Shown here: positions 17,574 through 25,475 of the stretch, piece after piece
Layout of the letters: every line of letters starts with the position of its first letter
Numbering within the stretch: the first letter of the stretch is position 1
Notes under the pieces: model-generated
The model's database searches: none
The model's input: the letters and a program-made list of their open reading frames with translations, nothing else
Told to the model about the DNA's origin: nothing
Translations under genes and position numbers: made by a program
Assembly (NCBI GenBank): GCA_964563105.1
Contig: CAZLXM010000020.1
Coordinates: 1-46,437 of the forward strand
Length of the DNA stretch: 46,437 bases
DNA from: CAYVTV01 sp964563105
GTDB taxonomy: Bacteria > Bacteroidota > Bacteroidia > Bacteroidales > GCA-2748055
Direction: 5' to 3'

Positions 17574-18771
17574 TGTTTGTATTATTGGCGGAGGAATAGT
17601 AGGCCTGTCAACTGCTCTCCGAATTATGGAACGCGATCGTTCTATTAAACTTTGTATTCTTGAGAAAGAAAATGAAATTGCAACACATCAAACTGGTAAT
17701 AATAGCGGGGTAATTCATTCGGGTATCTATTATAAACCCGGAAGCCATAAAGCTATTAATTGCCTCAGGGGATATAATTATCTTATTGATTTTTGCAGGA
17801 AATATGATATTCACTATGATTTATGTGGAAAACTAATTGTTGCAGTTGAAGAAAATGAATTAGCAGCTTTGGAAAATCTGTATGACAGAGGGATTAAGAA
17901 CGGACTTTCAAAGATTCAGAAATTGAATAAAGGTCAAATCCATGAATTTGAGCCCTATTCAGCCGGAATAGCAGCTCTTTTTATACCTTATACCGGGATA
18001 ATTAACTATAAAACTATATGTAATAAAATTGCAGAAATCATTGTAAATGAATATGGAGCTTCTGTTTTGACAAATAAAAAAGTTGTCGCTATAAATAATA
18101 ATAAAGAAAGTATATTTATAGAAACCTCAAATAGTACCATTAAGGCAAAATTACTTGTTAATACTTCCGGGTTACATTCTGACCAGGTCGCAAAAATGAT
18201 GATCAAAGATCCCGGTGTAAGAATAATTCCTTTTAGAGGTGAATACTATAAACTCAAAGCTGAAAAACAATATCTGGTAAAAAATCTTATTTATCCTGTT
18301 CCTGACCCGCGATTTCCATTTCTTGGGGTGCATTTTACAAGAATGATTGAAGGAGGTGTTGAAGCCGGGCCTAACGCTGTATTTGCATTTAAGCGGGAGG
18401 GTTATAAAAAAACTGATATTTCTATGAAGGATTTATGGTCATCCCTTTCATGGCCAGGTTTCCAAAAAGTAATGATCACCTACACCCGGATGGGGCTTAA
18501 TGAGTATTACAAATCATTCTCAAAAGCAGCTTTTACAAGAGCTCTTCAAAAACTTATTCCTGATATAAAAAAAGATGATATTGAACCTGGTGGTGCAGGT
18601 GTAAGGGCACAGGCTTGTGACCGGCATGGAAATCTTTTGGATGATTTTCTTTTTGCTGAAAATGAATGGTCGGTTAATGTGCTTAATGCACCGTCTCCTG
18701 CTGCAACTGCATCATTATCTATTGGAGAACATGTTGCTGATAAAGTCCTTGGCAGAATTAAAAATGATTAA
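17563..18771 (+). CDS. lhgO: L-2-hydroxyglutarate oxidase/dehydrogenase
   Basis: This FAD enzyme oxidises L-2-hydroxyglutarate, a side product of 2-oxoglutarate reduction, back to 2-oxoglutarate. The ATG at 17563 is preferred over the in-frame ATG at 17533 because it puts the dinucleotide motif VCIIGGGIVGLSTALR right at the N-terminus (402 residues). Family motifs are TGNNSGVIHSGIYYKPGS (about 39-56), GPNAVFAF, and the late PGGAGVRAQACD. It overlaps the aminotransferase gene by 11 nt and precedes the outer-membrane protein gene by 11 nt, so the three probably share a transcript. Identity is well supported by the NSGVIH and GIYY signature. Confidence 0.9.
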   Translation: MIYDVCIIGGGIVGLSTALRIMERDRSIKLCILEKENEIATHQTGNNSGVIHSGIYYKPGSHKAINCLRGYNYLIDFCRKYDIHYDLCGKLIVAVEENELAALENLYDRGIKNGLSKIQKLNKGQIHEFEPYSAGIAALFIPYTGIINYKTICNKIAEIIVNEYGASVLTNKKVVAINNNKESIFIETSNSTIKAKLLVNTSGLHSDQVAKMMIKDPGVRIIPFRGEYYKLKAEKQYLVKNLIYPVPDPRFPFLGVHFTRMIEGGVEAGPNAVFAFKREGYKKTDISMKDLWSSLSWPGFQKVMITYTRMGLNEYYKSFSKAAFTRALQKLIPDIKKDDIEPGGAGVRAQACDRHGNLLDDFLFAENEWSVNVLNAPSPAATASLSIGEHVADKVLGRIKND

Positions 18772-18782
18772 AATATTAAATT

Positions 18783-19532
18783 ATGATTACAAAAAATATT
18801 TCTTTTATACATAAATCATTCAACCATTGGGCAATTATAAAAATATGGTTCCTAATAACATGTATATTATTTATTGGAACAGAAAATCTTAAGGCACAGG
18901 AAACTTATACCGAAAATGGAGGGGAACTTATATTTTCATTTGCTGACGTAATTTATAATGGATATGACATACCTGCAAAAATGAGATTTTCAATGTTTTT
19001 CCATTTTGGAAGTTTCAGACATTTTGACTTTAATAATAATTTAGGGTTTTATACCGGACTTGGCCTGCGAAATGTTGGCTTTAAAAATAAGTTTGATGAA
19101 TATAAGGAAACAAGAAGAGTATATTCGCTGGGAATTCCTGCTTCTTTTAAAATTGGGTCATTCAACCGGAATTATTATTTTTATAGTGGCGCTGAGGGCG
19201 AATTGTTTTTCCATTATAAACAAAAACGAAAATTTTCGAATTCAAAATTAAAATATAGTGAATGGTTCAGCAATCGCACAAAGCGTTTAATGCCATCTTT
19301 ATTTCTTGGCTTACAATTACCCGGCGGGGTTAATATAAAATTTAAATATTATCCGCAGGATTTTTTAAACAAAAACTTTGTTGGAACTGATTTCGGACAA
19401 GCAGTAAATTATTCTGATTTTGAGAAAACAAAATTATTTTATTTTGCATTAACATACACAATAAGGACCAGAGACTTAAAAAAATTAAATAATCCTGATT
19501 CAAGAAGTGTAATTCTGGCAAAAATGAATTAA
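18783..19532 (+). CDS. Probable outer-membrane beta-barrel protein
   Basis: This 249-residue protein is not recognised by family. Residues 20-37 form a hydrophobic segment ending in NLKAQ, a likely signal peptide. The mature part is rich in alternating aromatic strands (FHFGSFRHFDF, LGFYTGLGLRNVGF, LMPSLFLGLQLPGG) and ends in a charged tail. The pattern fits a small eight- to ten-stranded outer-membrane barrel, as is common in Bacteroidota. It is the last gene after lhgO, 11 nt apart. The tail RTRDLKKLNNPDSRSVILAKMN continues past the last strand, unusual for a barrel that should end in an aromatic residue. Confidence 0.6.
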   Translation: MITKNISFIHKSFNHWAIIKIWFLITCILFIGTENLKAQETYTENGGELIFSFADVIYNGYDIPAKMRFSMFFHFGSFRHFDFNNNLGFYTGLGLRNVGFKNKFDEYKETRRVYSLGIPASFKIGSFNRNYYFYSGAEGELFFHYKQKRKFSNSKLKYSEWFSNRTKRLMPSLFLGLQLPGGVNIKFKYYPQDFLNKNFVGTDFGQAVNYSDFEKTKLFYFALTYTIRTRDLKKLNNPDSRSVILAKMN

Positions 19533-19546
19533 AAATGTAATTTTAG

Positions 19547-19554
19547 TATATTTG
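19547..19554 (+). promoter_or_regulatory. -7 promoter element of tRNA-Val
   Basis: TATATTTG matches TAnnTTTG and ends 8 nt before the mature tRNA 5' end, so transcription should start almost at the tRNA. No -33 TTG is seen. Confidence 0.6.
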
Positions 19555-19562
19555 TAAAATAA

Positions 19563-19636
19563 GGGCTATTAACTCAGTGGTTTAGAGTGCTACCTTGACA
19601 GGGTAGAAGTCGCAGGTTCGAATCCCGCATAGCCCA
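19563..19636 (+). tRNA. tRNA-Val (GAC)
   Basis: A full 74-nt cloverleaf. The acceptor arms GGGCTAT/ATAGCCC pair perfectly with discriminator A. The D stem is ACTC/GAGT. The anticodon stem CTACC/GGTAG encloses loop TTGACAG, giving anticodon GAC. The T loop is TTCGAAT. The T stem GCAGG/CCCGC has one A-C mismatch at 51-63. CCA is not encoded, as is usual in Bacteroidota. Confidence 0.97.
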
Positions 19637-19736
19637 CATCTTTGAAAATCTTCTATGTATCACTAATTTAACAGTGAACGAATTTACATTTTAAGACTTC
19701 CTTAGAAAATCTATTTTTTTTTCAAATATTAATTTA

Positions 19737-19744
19737 TACTTTTG
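19737..19744 (+). promoter_or_regulatory. -7 promoter element of yceD-rpmF-plsX-fabH
   Basis: TACTTTTG matches TAnnTTTG. Transcription would start near 19750, about 20 nt before the ATG at 19772, which supports that start over the TTG at 19769. No -33 TTG is present. Confidence 0.5.
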
Positions 19745-19771
19745 CTCGTCAAAAAAAACTGAGGTATTTTG

Positions 19772-20287
19772 ATGATACTGAAGGATTACTTTATTCCCTT
19801 CAGCAATTTAGATGAAGGGATGCATGAATTTGATTTTCAGGCTGACGATTTGTTTTTTGAACAATTTGGAAATCCTGATATCTATGGGGGAAGTATTAAA
19901 ATACATGTTAATTTAAACAAAAAAAATACTTTTCTGGAACTTGTTTTTCAAATTTCAGGAACAATAAAGATTATGTGTGACAGATGCCTCGAGATATTTG
20001 ATTATAACATAGATACATGCGACAGGCTCTATGTTCGCTTTGGCGAACATTTCGAAGAGATTAGCCATAATGTGATTATAATTTCCGGGAATGAAACTAA
20101 ATTGGATATATCACAATTTATTTATGAGTTCGCAGCCCTGAATATTCCCATAAAAAAAGTGCATCCTGCTGATAATGAAGGTAATTTGAAGTGTAATCCT
20201 GAAATGATTTTATTATTAAAGAAACATTCTCGTGAAATTGAAGAAACAAATCCTGTTTGGGATAAATTAAAAGATATTTTAAACTAA
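19772..20287 (+). CDS. yceD: YceD family (DUF177) protein
   Basis: This 171-residue protein is of the DUF177/YceD family, linked to 23S rRNA accumulation and ribosome assembly and nearly always encoded before rpmF. The centre carries the family signature IMCDRCLEIF, with Cys69 and Cys72 as a possible metal pair. The ATG at 19772 is preferred over TTG at 19769 because the predicted promoter lies just upstream. rpmF begins 15 nt after the stop. Confidence 0.85.
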   Translation: MILKDYFIPFSNLDEGMHEFDFQADDLFFEQFGNPDIYGGSIKIHVNLNKKNTFLELVFQISGTIKIMCDRCLEIFDYNIDTCDRLYVRFGEHFEEISHNVIIISGNETKLDISQFIYEFAALNIPIKKVHPADNEGNLKCNPEMILLLKKHSREIEETNPVWDKLKDILN

Positions 20288-20302
20288 TTTAATTTAAAAA
20301 CA

Positions 20303-20497
20303 ATGGCACATCCAAAAAGAAAAACTTCAAAAACAAGAAGAGATAAAAGAAGAAGCCATGACCATCTTAAAGAACCGGCTTTATCTGTATGTCAAACAAC
20401 AGGTACAGTACATGAAAGGCACAAAGCATATTATGTTGATGGAAATCTTTATCATAAAGGGAAACTTGTAATTGAGAAGGATTCAGGATCAAAATAG
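20303..20497 (+). CDS. rpmF: Ribosomal protein bL32
   Basis: This is a 64-residue 50S subunit protein. MAHPKRKTSKTRRDKRRSH is the standard N-terminal tail. The zinc ribbon is degenerate: only one cysteine remains (LSVCQTTG) and the other ligand positions are His, Lys and Tyr residues, the zinc-free form common in Bacteroidota. It lies between yceD and plsX, as expected. Confidence 0.97.
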   Translation: MAHPKRKTSKTRRDKRRSHDHLKEPALSVCQTTGTVHERHKAYYVDGNLYHKGKLVIEKDSGSK

Positions 20498-20530
20498 TAA
20501 TATGCTATCCTTCCGCTCAAAACTTTTTAA

Positions 20531-21496
20531 ATGAAGATTGGCATAGATATTATGGGGGGAGATTTTGCTCCTGCTAGTCCGTTAATCGGATCTTCCCTTG
20601 CCAGTACAGAATTATCTGATGATATTCAGTTAATACTTTTTGGTGATCGTGAATTAATTTTGCGAACAGCTGAAGAAAATAATGTAAGTCTTCAAAATAT
20701 GGAGATAATCCATTGCACTGAAGCTAATGCAATGGATGGACAACCTTTGAAAGCATTTACAAGAAATGCCGATTCCAGTATTGTAAAAGGATTTCGTTGG
20801 CTTAAAGCAGACAGAATTGATGCCTTTTGTAGCGCAGGTAGTACCGGTTCCATTATGATTGGTGCAATAAAGGTAATTAATTCACTCCCTGGTATAATCC
20901 GCCCTGCAGTTGCTGCGATCATTCCTAATATGGAAGGCATCCCCAGTGTTTTACTTGATGTAGGTTTGAATGTTGATAGCAGGCCCGACGTTCTATATCA
21001 ATATGGCATATTGGGCGCTGCTTATTCGAACAGTATTTTTAATGTGGATAATCCCAGGGTTGGTTTGATCAATATTGGAAAAGAAGAGGAAAAGGGTAAT
21101 CTTATTGCAAAGTCTGCTTTTCAGATCATGAAAGATTCAACTGATTATAATTTTATTGGAAATGTGGAAGGAATGGATCTTTTCTATAATTCTGCCTCTG
21201 AAGTTCTTGTATGTGATGGATTTGTTGGAAATATCATACTTAAAGAAGCTGAAGGTTTTTATCGTTTAATTAAAAAGAGAAAAATTACTGATGATTTTTT
21301 TGAAACTTTTAATTATGAACACTTTGGAGGCACGCCAATTCTTGGTATCAATAAACCGGTATTTGTAGGGCATGGAATTTCCGGGCCAATTGCCATAAAA
21401 AACATGATCCTTCAGGCTGCAAAAGTAAGTGGATCAGAATTAAATGAAAAAATAAAATCAGCTTTGGATAATGGAAAAAATCAGAACAGCTATTAA
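20531..21496 (+). CDS. plsX: Phosphate acyltransferase PlsX
   Basis: PlsX makes acyl-phosphate from acyl-ACP and phosphate for phosphatidate synthesis. It has 321 residues. Family motifs are MKIGIDIMGGDFAPAS at the start, AFCSAGSTGSIMIGA (about 98-112), LDVGLNVDSRP (142-152) and NIGKEEEKGN. The cytoplasmic, membrane-associated product works upstream of PlsY. The last 26 nt overlap fabH, so both are translated together. The order yceD-rpmF-plsX-fabH is a classic bacterial lipid-ribosome cluster. Confidence 0.95.
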   Translation: MKIGIDIMGGDFAPASPLIGSSLASTELSDDIQLILFGDRELILRTAEENNVSLQNMEIIHCTEANAMDGQPLKAFTRNADSSIVKGFRWLKADRIDAFCSAGSTGSIMIGAIKVINSLPGIIRPAVAAIIPNMEGIPSVLLDVGLNVDSRPDVLYQYGILGAAYSNSIFNVDNPRVGLINIGKEEEKGNLIAKSAFQIMKDSTDYNFIGNVEGMDLFYNSASEVLVCDGFVGNIILKEAEGFYRLIKKRKITDDFFETFNYEHFGGTPILGINKPVFVGHGISGPIAIKNMILQAAKVSGSELNEKIKSALDNGKNQNSY

Positions 21497-22460
21497 AGGT
21501 GTTCAGGGATGGGTCCCTGAATATCGTCTTACAAATGATGAGCTTAGTAAAATGGTTGATACATCCGATGAGTGGATCATGCAACGAATCGGAATAAAAG
21601 AAAGACGTATACTCAAAGATAAGAACAAAGCTACTTCTGATATGGCTGCAGAAGCAGTAAAAGCATTACTGAAAAAAACCGGAACAAATCCAAAAGATAT
21701 TGATCTGGTCATTTGTGCAACCATTACCCCCGATATGATGTTCCCTTCAACATCTAATCTTGTATGTTATAAAGCCGGCCTTGTAAATGCCTGGGGTTAT
21801 GATCTTCTGGCAGCATGTTCAGGTTTTTTGTTTGCCCTTGAAACAGGTAACCGTTTTATTCAATCAGGATCATATAAAAATGTTATTGTGATAGGGGCGG
21901 ATAAAATGTCAACCCTTACAGACTATACTGACAGAACAACTTGTCCATTATTTGGAGATGCATCAGCAGCAGTTTTGCTAAAACCTTCCGATGATGAAAA
22001 TGGAATTATTGATAATATTTTCGGAGTGGACGGCTCAGGGTCTAAGTATCTGCACCTTAAAGCAGGCGGCTCATTACGGCCGGCATCCCATGAGACTGTT
22101 GATAGAAAAGAGCATTTTGTTTACCAGGAAGGTCAAACAGTATTTAAAGTAGCTGTATCAAAAATGGCCGATGTATCAATTGAAATTATGGAAAGAAATA
22201 ATTTGACATCCAATGATATACAATGGCTGGTACCACATCAGGCCAATATGAGGATAATTGAAGCTACTGCCAAAAGAATGAACCTGGAAAAAGAAAAAGT
22301 AATGATCAATATTGAGCATTTTGGAAATACAACAGCAGCTACAATACCACTTTGTTTATGGGAATGGGAACCTAAATTAAAAAAAGGGGATAATATCATT
22401 CTTTCAGCATTCGGAGGAGGTTTTACTTGGGGTTCAATGTATCTTAAATGGGCATATTAA
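21471..22460 (+). CDS. fabH: 3-oxoacyl-ACP synthase III
   Basis: FabH condenses acetyl-CoA or another short primer with malonyl-ACP to start fatty acid chains. The 329-residue protein has the complete catalytic triad: Cys116 in LLAACSGF, His256 in VPHQANMRI, and Asn286 in EHFGNTTAA. The C-terminal glycine-rich AFGGGFTWG is standard. It starts inside plsX (26-nt overlap) and its stop overlaps that of the converging sugar kinase gene. Primer preference (straight or branched) cannot be read from these motifs. Confidence 0.96.
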   Translation: MEKIRTAIKGVQGWVPEYRLTNDELSKMVDTSDEWIMQRIGIKERRILKDKNKATSDMAAEAVKALLKKTGTNPKDIDLVICATITPDMMFPSTSNLVCYKAGLVNAWGYDLLAACSGFLFALETGNRFIQSGSYKNVIVIGADKMSTLTDYTDRTTCPLFGDASAAVLLKPSDDENGIIDNIFGVDGSGSKYLHLKAGGSLRPASHETVDRKEHFVYQEGQTVFKVAVSKMADVSIEIMERNNLTSNDIQWLVPHQANMRIIEATAKRMNLEKEKVMINIEHFGNTTAATIPLCLWEWEPKLKKGDNIILSAFGGGFTWGSMYLKWAY

Positions 22461-23365
22461 AATTTTAATCTGGTTCCGGATATATAATTGTCCATACTTA
22501 AACAAACTTCAACAGCAAAGTCAACTGCCCTTTGTAGTATTTCTTCCCACTCGTTGTCTTTTATTTTTGATAAATCTTCCGGAACAACTGACCTGGTGGC
22601 TAAACCATATATGATCCCTGCATTGAAAGTGTCCCCGGCACCAATAGTACTAACAGGGTCAATTTTCTTTGAAGGGACAAATAACTCCGTTTTCCGGGAT
22701 TTTAAATATGCACCTCCGGCTCCCATGGTATATATTAGAATTTTTTCACCTGTTTTTTGAATTTCATTAAACGTGTTTTCTAAATTATCAGTACCCAGAA
22801 TTGACATAAAATCTTCATCAGAACCTTTAATAATATGAGCATTCTCAAAATTGTAAAAAATCCGGGGAAGAATTTCCGATCGCCTTTTATTATATGATTT
22901 TCGATAATTAGGGTCATAATATATTAGCACATTCTTATTTTTACAGGCAAAAATCAGATTTTTTAACAATCCTTGATTTTCTTCCTTAAAAGAAAATGAT
23001 GAGCCATGAAGGAGAATATCCCCATAATTAAATTCAGGAATTTTGACATTGAAAATATGTGCAGGGTCCTGATAAAATGAATAATCTGCATTATTATTTT
23101 TATCGAGGTAAGCTAATGCAAGTCGGGTATTTCCAATAAACTCATTCATATACAATGTATTGACATTATTCTCCGTAAGAAAAGCTTTAATCATTTTTCC
23201 TAGTCTGTCATTACCTGTCATTGTAATAATATTTACATCTGTTTTTAATCGCCCAAGGCTGACACAGGCATTTAAAACAGCCCCGCCAGGTTTAATTTCC
23301 CGGGGGAAACCGTCTTTAATAATTAGATCTACGGTGCTTTCTCCAATAGCATAAATTTTTCCCAT
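22457..23365 (-). CDS. PfkB-family sugar kinase (fructokinase-like)
   Basis: This 302-residue ribokinase-fold kinase uses ATP to phosphorylate a sugar or nucleoside. The N-terminal IYAIGESTVDLI and IKPGGAVLNACVSLGRL (24-40) form the sugar site. The catalytic motif TIGAGDTFNAG near residue 245 contains the general-base Asp. PfkB signature 1 is weak and closest to fructokinases. Converges on fabH with a 4-bp overlap of stop codons, so no terminator can lie between them. Substrate is undecided; no sugar transporter is adjacent. Confidence 0.85.
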   Translation of the reverse strand: MGKIYAIGESTVDLIIKDGFPREIKPGGAVLNACVSLGRLKTDVNIITMTGNDRLGKMIKAFLTENNVNTLYMNEFIGNTRLALAYLDKNNNADYSFYQDPAHIFNVKIPEFNYGDILLHGSSFSFKEENQGLLKNLIFACKNKNVLIYYDPNYRKSYNKRRSEILPRIFYNFENAHIIKGSDEDFMSILGTDNLENTFNEIQKTGEKILIYTMGAGGAYLKSRKTELFVPSKKIDPVSTIGAGDTFNAGIIYGLATRSVVPEDLSKIKDNEWEEILQRAVDFAVEVCLSMDNYISGTRLKF

Positions 23366-23516
23366 GAAAATTCTTTTAAATTTCTTTCCAGGTTAAATTA
23401 ATTAGAATTATTGAACAATTTATCAGCTTATTATGTTTATTATTATTTAACATTTATTTAACATTTCAGGTTAAGTGATATAATATATACCTTTCTTTTA
23501 TCTACTTAGTTTTTAG

Positions 23517-23524
23517 TAACTTTG
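23517..23524 (+). promoter_or_regulatory. -7 promoter element before the 23553 gene
   Basis: TAACTTTG matches TAnnTTTG and lies 28 nt before the ATG at 23553. Transcription would start around 23530. No -33 TTG is visible. Confidence 0.5.
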
Positions 23525-23552
23525 CACAGGGTTTTGTTTAAAATTAGTAATC

Positions 23553-24869
23553 ATGAAAACAACAATTATAAAACATATTTTTAGCATCTCTGCCTTCATA
23601 TTTGTGATTAATTTTTTTAATGTTAAGGCAGAAATCAGGAATAATAAAAGTTATGCTCCATATATTTCAGAAAATTCGCAGGATACTGTATATAATGATT
23701 ATTCGGGGATAGTTTATGATGCCAAAACTAATAAAGTTTTAAGTTTTGCAAGTCTTGTTGTTAATGGGACCAATATCGGGACAGTAACAAATTCAGATGG
23801 AGAATTCCTTATTAAAATTCCTTCCTCATATCGGAATGCGGAACTTCAAATATCCAGCCTGGGGTACAAAACCCTGACATTGCCTTTTAGTTTTCTTAGC
23901 AGATTTGATAATAAACTATTCCTTGAACCAACATCATATGTACTGGAAGAAGTAGAAATCCGTAAAGTGGACCCGGTTAATCTTATAAGAGATGTTTTGC
24001 GGAATATCACACCAAATTATGGAAATAATCCACTTATGCTAACAGCATTTTATCGTGAAACCATAAGGCAAAATCGAAATTATGTTGCTGTTTCTGAAGC
24101 TGTTTTTGATGTTTATAAATCCGGATATGGAAAAACATTTGATTCCGACAGGATTAAAATTTATAAGGGAAGGAAAAGTCAGGATGTATCACGCATGGAC
24201 ACTGTACTTTTTAAACTTCAGGGAGGCCCTTATTATATTTTTATGTTAGATATTGCCAGACATCCGGGAGATATAATGTCAGGTGAAGTACTTGAGTATT
24301 ATGACTATGAATTAGCCGGATCAACAACAATTGATGAACGGACTGCTTATATTGTTGCTTTTGAGCAGAAAAAAAATGTTAACCTTCCTCTTTATAAAGG
24401 ATATTTTTTTATTGATATTGAAACAAAAGCACTCATTGCCGTTGAATTTAGCCTGAGCCAAATTGGTATTAATAAAGCTGCAGAATATATGATAATTAAA
24501 AAACCTGCAAATATGAAGGTTGATGTTGTATATGGAGATTATCGGGTAAATTATCGTTTTGCCGGAAACAGATGGGTGTTAAATTATGCACGGTCTGAAG
24601 CACACTTCAGATGTAGATGGGACCGGCGGCTATTCAGGTCTAATTATTTTGTAATGTCTGAAATGGCTGTTACAGATATGGATGCCTCAAATATTATCAA
24701 ATATAAATTCAGGGAAAGCACAAAACCTGATGAAATATTGGTAGAAAAAGTCAGCGATTTTGAAGATCCTGAATTCTGGGGGGATTATAATATTATCCGT
24801 CCCGAACAAACTATTGAACAAGCCATTGAAAAACTTGGAAAACGCCTCAAAAGACTGGGCGAAGAATAA
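23553..24869 (+). CDS. Secreted protein with CarboxypepD_reg-like domain
   Basis: This 438-residue exported protein is typical of Bacteroidota. A signal peptide (about 1-26, ending VKA) precedes a carboxypeptidase-regulatory-like beta-sandwich (about 50-125: SGIVYDAKTNKVLSFASLVVNGTNIGTVTNSDGEFLIKI split across strands). The motif YVLEEVEIRKVDP is the transition region. The rest (about 130-430) is a conserved domain of unknown function seen with this N-terminus in related bacteria. No TonB-dependent barrel is attached. The function is not known; surface or periplasmic roles are likely. It is a single gene with its own promoter. Confidence 0.75.
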   Translation: MKTTIIKHIFSISAFIFVINFFNVKAEIRNNKSYAPYISENSQDTVYNDYSGIVYDAKTNKVLSFASLVVNGTNIGTVTNSDGEFLIKIPSSYRNAELQISSLGYKTLTLPFSFLSRFDNKLFLEPTSYVLEEVEIRKVDPVNLIRDVLRNITPNYGNNPLMLTAFYRETIRQNRNYVAVSEAVFDVYKSGYGKTFDSDRIKIYKGRKSQDVSRMDTVLFKLQGGPYYIFMLDIARHPGDIMSGEVLEYYDYELAGSTTIDERTAYIVAFEQKKNVNLPLYKGYFFIDIETKALIAVEFSLSQIGINKAAEYMIIKKPANMKVDVVYGDYRVNYRFAGNRWVLNYARSEAHFRCRWDRRLFRSNYFVMSEMAVTDMDASNIIKYKFRESTKPDEILVEKVSDFEDPEFWGDYNIIRPEQTIEQAIEKLGKRLKRLGEE

Positions 24870-24901
24870 TCAGTCCATATAAATATTTTTTTCAATATAA
24901 A

Positions 24902-24933
24902 TTTGTTCTAAATAAGAATAATTATTATATTTG
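24902..24933 (+). promoter_or_regulatory. Promoter of the perR-prx pair
   Basis: TTTG at 24902-24905, 20 bp, then TATATTTG at 24926-24933: a full match to the Bacteroidota consensus. Transcription would begin near 24939, about 35 nt before the perR ATG at 24974. Confidence 0.75.
24913..24927. promoter_or_regulatory. PerR/Fur-type 7-1-7 box within the promoter
   Basis: TAAGAAT-A-ATTATTA: an imperfect 7-1-7 palindrome with six of seven pairs matching, resembling the PerR box TTATAATNATTATAA. It fills the spacer between the -33 and -7 elements and overlaps the latter by 2 bp, an ideal repressor site. Confidence 0.55.
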
Positions 24934-24945
24934 CTTTTTATTAAA

Positions 24946-24960
24946 TGAGAATGATACTCA
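24946..24960. promoter_or_regulatory. Second 7-1-7 box in the perR leader
   Basis: TGAGAAT-G-ATACTCA: again a 7-1-7 palindrome with six of seven pairs, 33 bp after the first box (centre to centre) and just downstream of the predicted transcription start. The sequence ends differ from box 1, so a Fur-like rather than PerR-like site is possible. Confidence 0.45.
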
Positions 24961-24973
24961 AATAAGAATTGAG

Positions 24974-25411
24974 ATGAATTCGTTGAGCAATTATAAAAAT
25001 ATCCTTATTAATAAAAGTTTAAAAATCACTCCCCAGCGGCTTGCTGTTCTTGATGCTTTGCATAATCTCGATATGCATCCGACTGCCGACATCATAATTG
25101 ATTTTATAAAGGATCATCATCCCAGCATTGCTATTGGCACGGTCTATCGTACCCTGGATACATTTATTGAAAAAGGTATTGTTACTAAAGTAAAAACTGA
25201 AAAAGATGCGATGAGATATGATGTTATTTTAAAAAAACATCATCATTTGTATTGTTTAGGATCAGAAAGGATTGAGGATTTTTTTGATGAAGAGCTGGAC
25301 AACTTATTAAATGCTTATTTCAGGAAGAAAGAAATTCCCGGCTTTATTGTAGAGGATGTCAGGATTCAGATTATTGGAAATTTTATTAATGAAGATGGCC
25401 CTCAAAAGTGA
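24974..25411 (+). CDS. perR: PerR-type peroxide-sensing Fur-family repressor
   Basis: This 145-residue metal-dependent repressor is followed by a peroxiredoxin 64 nt on. The winged-helix part is at 15-80 (SLKITPQRLAVLDAL, IGTVYRTLDTF). The regulatory metal ligands of Bacillus PerR (His37, Asp85, His91, His93, Asp104) all match here with an offset of two: His35, Asp83, His89, His91, Asp102. The Asp at the last position favours PerR over Fur. The structural zinc site is lost: only Cys94 remains of the four cysteines, and the short C-terminus has none. Predicted boxes in its own promoter suggest autoregulation. Direct sensing by histidine oxidation is expected from the family. Confidence 0.88.
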   Translation: MNSLSNYKNILINKSLKITPQRLAVLDALHNLDMHPTADIIIDFIKDHHPSIAIGTVYRTLDTFIEKGIVTKVKTEKDAMRYDVILKKHHHLYCLGSERIEDFFDEELDNLLNAYFRKKEIPGFIVEDVRIQIIGNFINEDGPQK

Positions 25412-25475
25412 AATAATTAATTAGATATTATGTCAATCTTATTTTTATAATATTAATCATTTAAACATTTTAATT

